This document shows, in pieces, positions 1 through 6,650 of a stretch of 10,001 nucleotides of DNA; within the stretch, counting starts at the first letter, position 1; every line of letters starts with the position of its first letter. Below the pieces are notes generated by a model that was not told the origin of the DNA, did no database searches, and worked only from the letters and a program-made list of their open reading frames with translations. The stretch is from Rhodothermia bacterium (GTDB taxonomy: Bacteria > Bacteroidota > Rhodothermia > Rhodothermales > JABDKH01). The stretch lies in the NCBI GenBank assembly GCA_030431165.1, contig JAUIJQ010000069.1, forward strand, positions 1-10,001, in the 5' to 3' direction. Position numbers and translations under genes: made by a program.

Positions 1-1
1 C

Positions 2-904
2 CAGTTTGCGTTTGGCGCCATGGATGACGAGGCCCGCGCTGACGCGTTTGTTGATTCATTCGCCGTCGCGAACCCGAACTCTCCCATCGTCGACCAACTC
101 CGCTTCAAGCAGGCCGAGGTCAAGTACCAGAGTGGGCGCGCCGACGAAGCGCTGGCATCGTTTCAGCAGTTTGTGCGCGTTGCGAGCGACGAGGACCTTC
201 TCCCCGAGGCCTATTTCTATCTCGGGACGCTTTTCCGCGAGCGCCGACAGTTCACCGAGGCCGAGTCGTACCTGCGCCAGATCGTAGTCAGCAGTAGCAG
301 CCATCCGAGGAAACCCGATGCGGCAGAAAGCCTCGGGCAGATCTACCTCGAATTGGATCGACCAAACGATGCCCTGACGATGTTCCGCGAATTCAGGACA
401 CTGGCGCGAGGTAACGAACCGGCAATGGCCCGTGCACGGTATGGCGAGGCAATGGCCCTACTCGAGCTTGGCCAGGCCGAATCAGCGGAGGTGCTGCTTC
501 GCGAGGTCATGGATGGCTCCTCAACAGACGTCTATGCGATCCCGGCGGTGCTCGGACTCGCCCGTGTGTACGACCAGGCCGGCCGCGTTCAGGAAGCCGC
601 TGCAGCTTATCGACGCGTCATCGCCCAGAGTCAGGACGAACAGGGTGCTGAGGCGCTCGTCCGCTTTGGCGAACTGTTGCTGCGACAGGGACGTGCGCGG
701 GAATCGGTCGAAGAGCTTGGGAGACTGCCCGTTCTGTTTGGCGGATACCCCGACTGGCTCGCACGTGGCTACCTCGTTCAAGCGCGTGCTTTTGTCTCGC
801 TGGGTGACACCGGCGACGCATCCCGCACCTACGACATCCTGATTGAACAGTTCGCCGATCATCCGGAGGCAGCAGTTGCAGCCCGGGAAAAGGCAGCCTT
901 GTAG
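2..904 (+). CDS. TPR-repeat protein, C-terminal part (5' end outside window)
   Basis: The frame is open to the left edge: six codons precede the first visible ATG at 20, so the true start lies outside and 300 residues of the C-terminus are seen. The sequence is a run of helical pairs typical of tetratricopeptide repeats, for example ALASFQQFVRVA, AYFYLGTLFRERRQFTEAES, ESLGQIYLELDRPNDALTMF, LARVYDQAGRVQEAAAAYRR and ending in DASRTYDILIEQFADHPEAA. This last repeat resembles the BamD/YbgF (CpoB) type of periplasmic TPR. In the family such repeats serve as protein-binding scaffolds, often in the periplasm or at the outer membrane. Its partner is not shown by the sequence; the gene lies 10 bases upstream of an outer-membrane barrel gene and in one run with exbB/exbD-like genes, which suggests an envelope role. 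No signal peptide can be judged because the N-terminus is missing. Confidence 0.88.
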   Translation, partial: QFAFGAMDDEARADAFVDSFAVANPNSPIVDQLRFKQAEVKYQSGRADEALASFQQFVRVASDEDLLPEAYFYLGTLFRERRQFTEAESYLRQIVVSSSSHPRKPDAAESLGQIYLELDRPNDALTMFREFRTLARGNEPAMARARYGEAMALLELGQAESAEVLLREVMDGSSTDVYAIPAVLGLARVYDQAGRVQEAAAAYRRVIAQSQDEQGAEALVRFGELLLRQGRARESVEELGRLPVLFGGYPDWLARGYLVQARAFVSLGDTGDASRTYDILIEQFADHPEAAVAAREKAAL

Positions 905-907
905 GGA
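903..907 (+). promoter_or_regulatory. Ribosome binding site of the beta-barrel gene
   Basis: AGGGA overlaps the stop codon of the TPR gene and lies 7 bases before the ATG at 915. It supports that ATG over the upstream in-frame ATG at 843, and suggests coupled translation of the two genes. Confidence 0.5.
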
Positions 908-914
908 ATCAGTC

Positions 915-2663
915 ATGACAATGCGAACCACCACCTTTGCCTCCCTGCTTGTGCTGCTGATCAGCGGATTGACTTCGGTCGCTACCGCAAACGGGCAGGA
1001 CAACGAGCAGCAGCCATTGCTACCCGACCTCGCACCACGCGAAGTTGAGATTCGCGGCGAACTGGAAGTACGGTTTCCGTTGCTGGAGCGACAGCCGCTC
1101 GTCGGTTTTAATCCGCCGCCCCAGATTCCCGTCTTGCCGACCGGGAGACGTCCGGTTGTAGAAGACTACAAGCAGGACCGCGCGGATCTTCCGCAGAGCG
1201 CCATTGACCGGCCTGACGCGCCGGTATCCCTTGCGGGAGCCGAGACCGCGATGAACGGCGAAATCGAAGCCGGCGCCGGGTCTTTCTTTGATCGCCTTGT
1301 TCGGGCACGAATCAGTGCGTCACCAGCCGACAATTTGACGCTCCGAACGCACGTTGATTACTTCGGCTCCGACGGAACAACTGTAATTCCCGGTGCCGAC
1401 GTCAAGAATCCCTTCGACTCGATCGAGGGCGACATCGCGCTTGATTACGAAACAGAACGGGTGCGGACAGGCGTAGAGGTAGGCGGGTTCGCCGACTACT
1501 ACTCACTTTACGGCGATGCGTCGACGTTTCCTGCCCCCGTCGCGGATTTTCCCGACGGCGCTGATCGTATGGGTCGGGGCATCGGCGCAAAGCTCTGGTT
1601 GAAGTCAGCACGTGCGCAGGCGACCGAGTATTCAGTCGAGACGATGTGGAGCGCCTCTGAGTTTGAAACTGAACTCACCGACATCGAGGGGCCGTCTGAA
1701 CGACGCGTCGAAGTTGCAGCCAGTGTTGCCGTCCCCGTTGGCGCGGCCGCTTTGACAGCAGATGTTCGCGGTGGCACAGCGGGCGACGACGCATCGTTTG
1801 CCGGAACCGCTGAACAGTTTGTCTCGGGCGCCATCGGCGGCAAGCTGACCAACTTGCCGGGAGTGTCGGCTTCGGCGGCGATTCGTGTGCTGGGAACACG
1901 TTACGATAGTCGGTTCAGCACCGACGGCTCTCAGAGAAAGTTGCTCTATTTATCCGGCGACGTCGATATCGCATGGTCGGTTGTCCCCTCTGTGCAAGTC
2001 TTCGCTGCGAACAAAGCCTGGGTCGACGAGAATGATCTGGGCAACGTGTTTCGCCTGAGTCCGTTTGCCGAGTCGGAACCTCAGTTGGGGCCGACACTGA
2101 ACGTGATCGACGCTACCGCCGGGGTGCGATTCGCATTGGGCTCCGTTTCGATTGCGCCCTTTGGCGGCTACCGTTGGTCGCCTAATCAGCTCTACTTCTC
2201 AGCCGGCGCTGCCGGCTCTACAACGCCGGCGACCCGCCCGATTGCCCGACACGACCGGGTGGCGACGTTGCGCGCAGGCGCGACGGTTGGCGTTGGCATC
2301 ACCGGGTCCCTCACCGCAGCACTTTCGGGTGAGTACCGCGACGCTCAGCTAACAGAGCTAGATACCGCCGTACCCTACTTTCCGACTCTCCTGACCGAGG
2401 GTACGTTGACATACCGATTCCTCTCAGATCGGGCGCTGGTCAGACTGCGAGCGCGCTACGAAGATGGGCGCACCATCGACGAGAGCGGGACGACAGATCT
2501 TGATCCCATCACCGCACTCGACGTGCTCGCTTCGTACGATGTCACGCCCAATATCGGGTTTACGTTACGCGGATTGAACCTGACGGACAGTGCCCTGGAG
2601 CACTGGAATCTCTATCGACGGACGGGACGCCAGTTCGTAGGAGGAATCCGGATACGGTGGTAG
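915..2663 (+). CDS. Outer-membrane beta-barrel protein with TonB-receptor-like C-terminus
   Basis: This encodes 582 residues. The start at 915 was chosen over the ATG at 843 because it follows a Shine-Dalgarno-like AGGGA and begins a clean signal peptide: hydrophobic core FASLLVLLISGL, probable cleavage after ATA (residue 25). Residues 28 to about 110 are proline-rich and lack obvious repeats; they include LPDLAPREVEIRGEL and LVGFNPPPQIPVLPTGRRP. From about 113 onward the sequence is alternating polar/hydrophobic strands with turns, as in a large barrel. The C-terminus has the TonB-dependent-receptor signature: LNLTDSALEHWNLYRRTGRQ followed by FVGGIRIRW, ending in an aromatic residue as barrel-assembly signals do. 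I do not see a typical plug domain or TonB box, so a ligand-gated transporter is not established. Substrate is unknown. Its place between a TPR protein and exbB/exbD-like genes suggests an energised or structural outer-membrane role, which is inference. Confidence 0.8.
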   Translation: MTMRTTTFASLLVLLISGLTSVATANGQDNEQQPLLPDLAPREVEIRGELEVRFPLLERQPLVGFNPPPQIPVLPTGRRPVVEDYKQDRADLPQSAIDRPDAPVSLAGAETAMNGEIEAGAGSFFDRLVRARISASPADNLTLRTHVDYFGSDGTTVIPGADVKNPFDSIEGDIALDYETERVRTGVEVGGFADYYSLYGDASTFPAPVADFPDGADRMGRGIGAKLWLKSARAQATEYSVETMWSASEFETELTDIEGPSERRVEVAASVAVPVGAAALTADVRGGTAGDDASFAGTAEQFVSGAIGGKLTNLPGVSASAAIRVLGTRYDSRFSTDGSQRKLLYLSGDVDIAWSVVPSVQVFAANKAWVDENDLGNVFRLSPFAESEPQLGPTLNVIDATAGVRFALGSVSIAPFGGYRWSPNQLYFSAGAAGSTTPATRPIARHDRVATLRAGATVGVGITGSLTAALSGEYRDAQLTELDTAVPYFPTLLTEGTLTYRFLSDRALVRLRARYEDGRTIDESGTTDLDPITALDVLASYDVTPNIGFTLRGLNLTDSALEHWNLYRRTGRQFVGGIRIRW

Positions 2664-2691
2664 CGTTCGTAACGGCATACCAGCTACGGCC

Positions 2692-4776
2692 ATGAACCGC
2701 GACGACGCACAATTCCTGGATGCGTTTGCCGAGATTACCCGAAGCGCGGTACTCGCTGACGATACGGTTACGCTGCCCGGCCTCGGCGCAATCCTCGTAA
2801 CACATCGGCCGTCCCGACATTTTAGCGACGCCTTGGGCACCGTCGTGACGGCACCATCGCGCGAACTCGTATTCGACTCCGATATCGAACTTGACGACAA
2901 CGCTACCCTCGACGCCGCCGCCCGACTTCGCCACGTGACGCCTGCCGAAGCCAACGTCTTCTGGCAGAACGCGCTGAACCGTCTGGCGAGCGACCGTCTA
3001 CTCGACCTACCGGGCGTTGGGACGCTGACGATCGAAAACGGCGCGCCAGCACTGCGCTTCCTCCCGATTCTTCAGCACGCCGTTAACGCCAGATACAACG
3101 GGTACGTCGACCTCGGGCTGTCGCGATCAGCCGCAGCAGTTGAACATACAGACGGCGCGGCCCGCGAAGCAGCGGCTGCCAATGAAGTTGATTACGTCGA
3201 TCTCGTTGATCGCGTCATCGACGAACAGGACACGGCCGAAGAGTGGCCGGATCACGCCGTCCCGACGGCGTCCGTTGCCACTGGCTCACTCGACGAGTGG
3301 ACGCCCATCGAGGACGTAGAGTCGGCCCTCGACGACCTCGTCGACAACGACGCAGAGCCGGCAGTTGATGGCGAAACAGCGCCTGCTCAAGCAGCGCCGA
3401 CAGAAGAGGCGACGTTAGCTGGCGTCGTGGAGGACGTGGACACCCACAGTGTTACGGACGCGGACACCGACGCCGACACCGACATTATCACCAGCGCGGA
3501 TACCGCCATTATCACCGGGGCGGATGCCGACACTATCACCGGCGCCGACACCGACACTGTCTCCGGCGCGGGTACCGCTCCGTCGATGCTGGATGCAGAA
3601 GCCACGCTCGATGAGTCGGGCGTGGGCGACGCCGACGCGGAAGCACACAGGGATGCGGATGCCAGTGTTGGCGCGACCGGCAATATTGACGTCAGCGACG
3701 ATCTCGAGAGCGAGGGCTTTGTCGCACTTGAATCGGATTTCATTATCCCGAGTCAAGACGCTTCGGCCGATTATGATTCCGATGGCTCAAGCGCGTCGAC
3801 GCTGACCGATGAGGCCATGGCTAGTGGCGCACTGCCGGCCGGTCTTGAGCCTGAGACAATACAAACCGCAGTGTCCGATTCAGAGACGGCACTATCCAGC
3901 GAGTCCCGGGCGGATGTGCACGGTCAAGTCGACGTAGACCACTTCGACCCCGGCAGTCACATCGACGGCGACGATGACAGCTACGACGACAGCCACGCTA
4001 CCGACCACGAACCGGAAGCTGTGGATGCACATCCGGAAGACACCCACAGTAGCAGCAGCAGTAGCAGCAGCAGCGCAGGTGTCAGCAGTGATGCGCCGGT
4101 AGCAGAGGCGCCATCCGACGCTTCTGATGAGACAAAAGCAGACACCGCTCAAGACACCGCTGAAGACACTGCTGACGACGCCGGCCTTGACGCCAAATCG
4201 ACGGACCGATCCCCTCGGGAGCGCAGTCGGCCAGATCGTTCGCGCATGTCTCGACGCTCCCGATCGGGATCAGCGGTATTTGCCGTTGTGGCGGTGCTGA
4301 TCGCTGCGGTCGCCCTGGTTGCATGGCTGATGGGATGGATCGGCACCCGCACGTCGGATTCACCGGCAACAACTGATGGGCCCGCAGTTGCTGAGACTGT
4401 TGAGCCACCGGCAGAAAGTGAATCCGCAGAGCTCCCTGACGCCGGCGACGCGAATCCCATCGATGATGAAGGCACGCCTTCTCCACCGGCGCCCGCTGCA
4501 GCGGAACCGGAGTTTCAGCGCGGGGCAATCAACCTTGCCTCCGGCGGGTTCACCATCATCGTCTCGTCCAAAGAAACGCTTACTGAGGCTGTTGACGCTG
4601 CGCTTGGTCTAGGTGAACGCACGGAGCCGGTCGACATTCTCGAGGCGCAGGTCGATGGTCAGACGCGCTACCGAGTCGCAGTTGGTCAATACCGCACGTT
4701 TTCGCTCGCTTCGCGGGCACTCAATCAGGCGTCGGCCCGGCTCCCCGAGGGTAGCTGGATCGGCCGCATCGAATAA
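2692..4776 (+). CDS. HU-CCDC81-like and SPOR domain membrane protein
   Basis: This encodes 694 residues. Residues about 5-75 and 80-130 look like the paired HU-CCDC81 bacterial modules (VTLPGLGAILVTHRPSR; LLDLPGVGTLTIENGAPALR). Residues about 150-500 form a long, low-complexity linker rich in D, E, S, T and A, with four 8-residue tandem repeats (264-295) and a run of nine serines (453-461). A basic stretch, about 505-527 (RSPRERSRPDRSRMSRRSRS), precedes one transmembrane helix at 528-550. A C-terminal SPOR domain spans about 616-694 (YRVAVGQYRTFSLASRALNQ). The basic side puts the N-terminus in the cytoplasm and SPOR in the periplasm. SPOR domains bind denuded septal peptidoglycan; the HU superfamily binds DNA, and fusions of this type have been proposed to act in chromosome partitioning in Bacteroidota. 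A role in linking nucleoid and division site is therefore plausible, not shown. No clear Shine-Dalgarno precedes the ATG; it lies 28 bases after the barrel gene. Confidence 0.87.
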   Translation: MNRDDAQFLDAFAEITRSAVLADDTVTLPGLGAILVTHRPSRHFSDALGTVVTAPSRELVFDSDIELDDNATLDAAARLRHVTPAEANVFWQNALNRLASDRLLDLPGVGTLTIENGAPALRFLPILQHAVNARYNGYVDLGLSRSAAAVEHTDGAAREAAAANEVDYVDLVDRVIDEQDTAEEWPDHAVPTASVATGSLDEWTPIEDVESALDDLVDNDAEPAVDGETAPAQAAPTEEATLAGVVEDVDTHSVTDADTDADTDIITSADTAIITGADADTITGADTDTVSGAGTAPSMLDAEATLDESGVGDADAEAHRDADASVGATGNIDVSDDLESEGFVALESDFIIPSQDASADYDSDGSSASTLTDEAMASGALPAGLEPETIQTAVSDSETALSSESRADVHGQVDVDHFDPGSHIDGDDDSYDDSHATDHEPEAVDAHPEDTHSSSSSSSSSAGVSSDAPVAEAPSDASDETKADTAQDTAEDTADDAGLDAKSTDRSPRERSRPDRSRMSRRSRSGSAVFAVVAVLIAAVALVAWLMGWIGTRTSDSPATTDGPAVAETVEPPAESESAELPDAGDANPIDDEGTPSPPAPAAAEPEFQRGAINLASGGFTIIVSSKETLTEAVDAALGLGERTEPVDILEAQVDGQTRYRVAVGQYRTFSLASRALNQASARLPEGSWIGRIE
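3481..3576 (+). repeat. Four tandem 24-bp coding repeats
   Basis: Four in-frame 24-base units (3481, 3505, 3529, 3553) encode DIITSADT, AIITGADA, DTITGADT and DTVSGAGT. They are preceded by a shorter DADT-type repeat (3460-3480). The units differ mainly by single substitutions, so they look like an expanded acidic linker segment inside the HU/SPOR protein. There are no spacers. Confidence 0.85.
4048..4074 (+). repeat. AGC/AGT serine-codon microsatellite
   Basis: Nine consecutive serine codons (AGT, three AGC, AGT, four AGC) encode Ser453-Ser461 in the linker of the HU/SPOR protein. The trinucleotide repeat keeps the frame and could vary in length by replication slippage without breaking the gene. 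Confidence 0.9.
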
Positions 4777-4794
4777 CCCCAACACGTCAAGCCA

Positions 4795-5514
4795 ATGATC
4801 CTCTCGTTCATCCAGGACGCTTCGATCAACCTCCCAGTCGATTCGTTTCAGGTCGCAGGTCAAGCGCAATCCGACGACGCCTTTCTCCTCGATGCCCTCA
4901 TCGAGAGCGGGTACGTGATGATTCCGATCATCATCCTGTCGATCGTCGCGATTTACATCTTCGTCGAGCGGATACTGACTTTGCGCCGCACGCGCATGGA
5001 TCCCGAGTTGATCACGGAGCGGATACGCGACTACGTCCAGTCGGGAGACATCGTTGGAGCCCGCAGCTACTGCGCCCAGCAGTCAACACCGATTACGCGC
5101 ATCCTGAAGCAGGGCCTGGAGCGTCTGGGACGACCAATCGCCGAAATCCAGGAGGCCGTTCACTCGGCCGGCAAGTACGAAGCGTTTGAGCTGAGCAAGC
5201 GCATCGATCTGCTGGCAACCATCGCAGGTGTTGCGCCGATGCTTGGATTCCTCGGTACCGTCACGGGGATGATCAAAGCCTTCAAAGAGATTCAGAGCCT
5301 GCAGGGCAACGTAAACCCGTCCGTCCTCGCGGGTGGTATCTGGGAAGCGCTGATCAGTACCGCCGCCGGACTTATCGTCGGCATCCTCGCCATCTTCTTC
5401 TACAACTTCGTGCTTGGTCGCATCAATCGAGCCGTGCACAACATGGAGCGTTCCGCGACGGACTTCATTGATCTGTTGCAGGAGCCGGCACCCGTTCACG
5501 CTCGACTCGACTGA
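4795..5514 (+). CDS. exbB: ExbB/TolQ/MotA-family proton channel protein
   Basis: This encodes 239 residues, within the usual range for ExbB/TolQ. Three membrane segments are visible: about 40-62 (GYVMIPIIILSIVAIYIFVE), about 136-160 (ATIAGVAPMLGFLGTVTGMI) and about 180-206 (GGIWEALISTAAGLIVGI then FFYNFVLG). The second and third carry the family's signature, with the polar threonines of GTVTG and ISTAAGL that line the proton path. A large cytoplasmic loop lies between TM1 and TM2. In the family, five such subunits surround a dimer of the ExbD/TolR partner in the inner membrane and convert proton flow into force on a periplasmic or outer-membrane target. The gene starts 18 bases after the HU/SPOR gene and ends 15 bases before the exbD-like gene. 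TolQ cannot be separated from ExbB by sequence reading alone; the symbol marks the family. Confidence 0.92.
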   Translation: MILSFIQDASINLPVDSFQVAGQAQSDDAFLLDALIESGYVMIPIIILSIVAIYIFVERILTLRRTRMDPELITERIRDYVQSGDIVGARSYCAQQSTPITRILKQGLERLGRPIAEIQEAVHSAGKYEAFELSKRIDLLATIAGVAPMLGFLGTVTGMIKAFKEIQSLQGNVNPSVLAGGIWEALISTAAGLIVGILAIFFYNFVLGRINRAVHNMERSATDFIDLLQEPAPVHARLD

Positions 5515-5529
5515 TCGCAGGTACCCACA

Positions 5530-5940
5530 ATGCCGCTAAGCTTTTCTACCGAGAAGAAGCCGCTGTCAGTCTACAGCCTCGCCGGGTTGGCCGACGTTGT
5601 GCTGCTGCTACTGATCTTCTTCCTGCTGACATCGAACTTCATTCCGCAGTTCGGAATTCAGGTCAACCTTCCGCAGGCTGAGTCGTCTGCGCCGATGGAG
5701 TCCACCTACCTCAACGTGGCGATCACGGCAGAGGGACGGTTCTACGTTGAACAGCAACCCGTAACGCGGGAGAATCTCCTTACCGAGGTACAGGCCGTGA
5801 AGGGAGAGCGCACTGTGCTCGTCCTGCGCGCGGACAAAGAAGCAACCGTTGGGCAGTTCGCCGAGGTGGCTAACGTTGGTCGCGCCCTCGGGATGCGACT
5901 ATCGATGGCAACCGAGCGTGCTTCGCTGAGACCCCGATAG
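5530..5940 (+). CDS. exbD: ExbD/TolR-family biopolymer transport protein
   Basis: This encodes 136 residues, the usual ExbD length. A short cytoplasmic N-terminus (MPLSFSTEKKPLSVYSLAGL) leads into one transmembrane helix at about 16-38 (LADVVLLLLIFFLLTSNFIP). This holds Asp22, the conserved membrane aspartate needed for proton coupling in ExbD and TolR. The periplasmic domain follows: QVNLPQAESS, the strand LNVAITAEGRFYVEQQPV, then TVLVLRADKEATVGQFAEVA. This is the typical ExbD fold, with the R-A-D-K segment. It pairs with the ExbB-like protein 15 bases upstream. A weak AGGT lies 9 bases before the ATG. No TonB or TolA gene follows: the next gene is on the other strand. Confidence 0.92.
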   Translation: MPLSFSTEKKPLSVYSLAGLADVVLLLLIFFLLTSNFIPQFGIQVNLPQAESSAPMESTYLNVAITAEGRFYVEQQPVTRENLLTEVQAVKGERTVLVLRADKEATVGQFAEVANVGRALGMRLSMATERASLRPR

Positions 5941-5944
5941 TTAC

Positions 5945-5971
5945 CGGCTCGCAGACCCTTGAAGCGAGCCG
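5945..5971. terminator. Hairpin between convergent operons, possible bidirectional terminator
   Basis: A perfect 8-bp inverted repeat (CGGCTCGC / GCGAGCCG) surrounds an 11-base loop. It begins 4 bases after the exbD stop and lies 57 bases beyond the gldN stop on the other strand. There is no T-run on either side, so it is not a canonical intrinsic terminator. Its position suggests it ends or protects the 3' ends of both transcripts. The rest of the 87-base gap shows nothing recognisable. Confidence 0.5.
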
Positions 5972-6027
5972 CGCGGTCGTGCAGAAACGTGCCCGAGCCC
6001 TATGCCTGCCAGGTTGTATCCCGACGC

Positions 6028-6645
6028 TTAGTACAGGAAGCGCTGGATGATCTTGAGGATGCGCTGCTTCTCGCGCGTAGCCTCGGCCTCGTCGCGAAGA
6101 ATCTTTCCGCCGACCTTGACGACAGTACCACTCTCGAGCTGGTGCAGCCGAAGCTGGTCCCAGAAGGGTTCAAACACCGCTTCGTTTGATTCGAGGCGCG
6201 TTCCGTTTGACACGAGCATGTTGCGAACAACCGGGTGGCGTGCGTCTACAAGGGCGATCGGCACATCCGCGTCTTCGTACTCAACCGGGCGATAGATGAA
6301 GTACAGCTCCACGATCTCCTGCTTGAAGGAACGTGGATCCGCCTCGTACTCGTACGTAATGAAGACCTGATTCGCGCTCAACACGTCCAGGCCTTCATCA
6401 AGCAATGTGTCGGACAGCTCCAGCACCGACATCGATTCTTCGTAGTCAGGTGAACGCCTGACCGGGACCGCCTGTCGATCAGCGACCTGGACGAGACTAT
6501 CGAGTAGCGCTCCGGTGATCTCGTCCTGTACAACCGGCGTAATCGCCTGCACTGTCTGCTTCCATCGCGACTGTCCAACAGCCGACGAGCAGACAACGAG
6601 TCCGGCCAGTAGCAGGAGTGAAGCTTTTCCTTTTCCGTTTTGCAT
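6028..6645 (-). CDS. gldN: Type IX secretion/gliding protein GldN (PorN), short form
   Basis: This encodes 205 residues with a signal peptide (core ASLLLLAGLVVCSS, probable cleavage after AVG at residue 24). Cys19 follows Val, so a lipobox is unlikely. Known GldN/PorN is periplasmic and forms, with GldK, the ring under the outer membrane of the T9SS. The middle part, VFITYEYEADPRSFKQEIVE followed by LYFIYRPVEYED, looks like the family's stretch describing how the protein was fitted to the ring. The C-terminal part (DARHPVVRNMLV, then EPFWDQLRLHQLESGTVVKV) resembles the usual end of GldN, where a Pro-x-x-Arg segment precedes a short helix. The family is usually near 300 residues, and its N-terminal 'W/R-x-I-D-L-R-E-K' region is not evident here. 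Identity therefore rests partly on order after gldK, gldL and gldM. It starts 5 bases after the gldM stop, so the two are probably co-translated. Confidence 0.72.
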   Translation of the reverse strand: MQNGKGKASLLLLAGLVVCSSAVGQSRWKQTVQAITPVVQDEITGALLDSLVQVADRQAVPVRRSPDYEESMSVLELSDTLLDEGLDVLSANQVFITYEYEADPRSFKQEIVELYFIYRPVEYEDADVPIALVDARHPVVRNMLVSNGTRLESNEAVFEPFWDQLRLHQLESGTVVKVGGKILRDEAEATREKQRILKIIQRFLY

Positions 6646-6650
6646 GATCG

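Noticed and set aside
521..1003. Minus-strand open frame of 160 codons opposite the TPR and barrel genes
   Set aside because: It lies antisense to two well-supported genes, spans their junction and has no recognisable domain; GC-rich DNA yields many such shadows.
2560..2954. Minus-strand open frames opposite the start of the HU/SPOR gene
   Set aside because: Composition is unlike a protein family, and the plus-strand HU modules explain the conservation pattern.
3481..3576. Short tandem repeats as a CRISPR array
   Set aside because: Units are contiguous with no spacers, diverge from each other, and are in frame within a coding sequence.
3460..3576. Calcium-binding DxDxD-type repeats
   Set aside because: The Asp/Thr spacing is loose, and the segment is on the cytoplasmic side according to the basic stretch before the membrane helix; low-complexity linker is the simpler reading.
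4082..4528. Minus-strand open frame of 148 codons over the linker and membrane helix of the HU/SPOR protein
   Set aside because: It is a by-product of low-complexity coding sequence; the opposite frame has a clear transmembrane helix and SPOR domain.
5959..6295. Small plus-strand open frames within the gldN region
   Set aside because: They are antisense to gldN, have no ribosome binding site and no domain.
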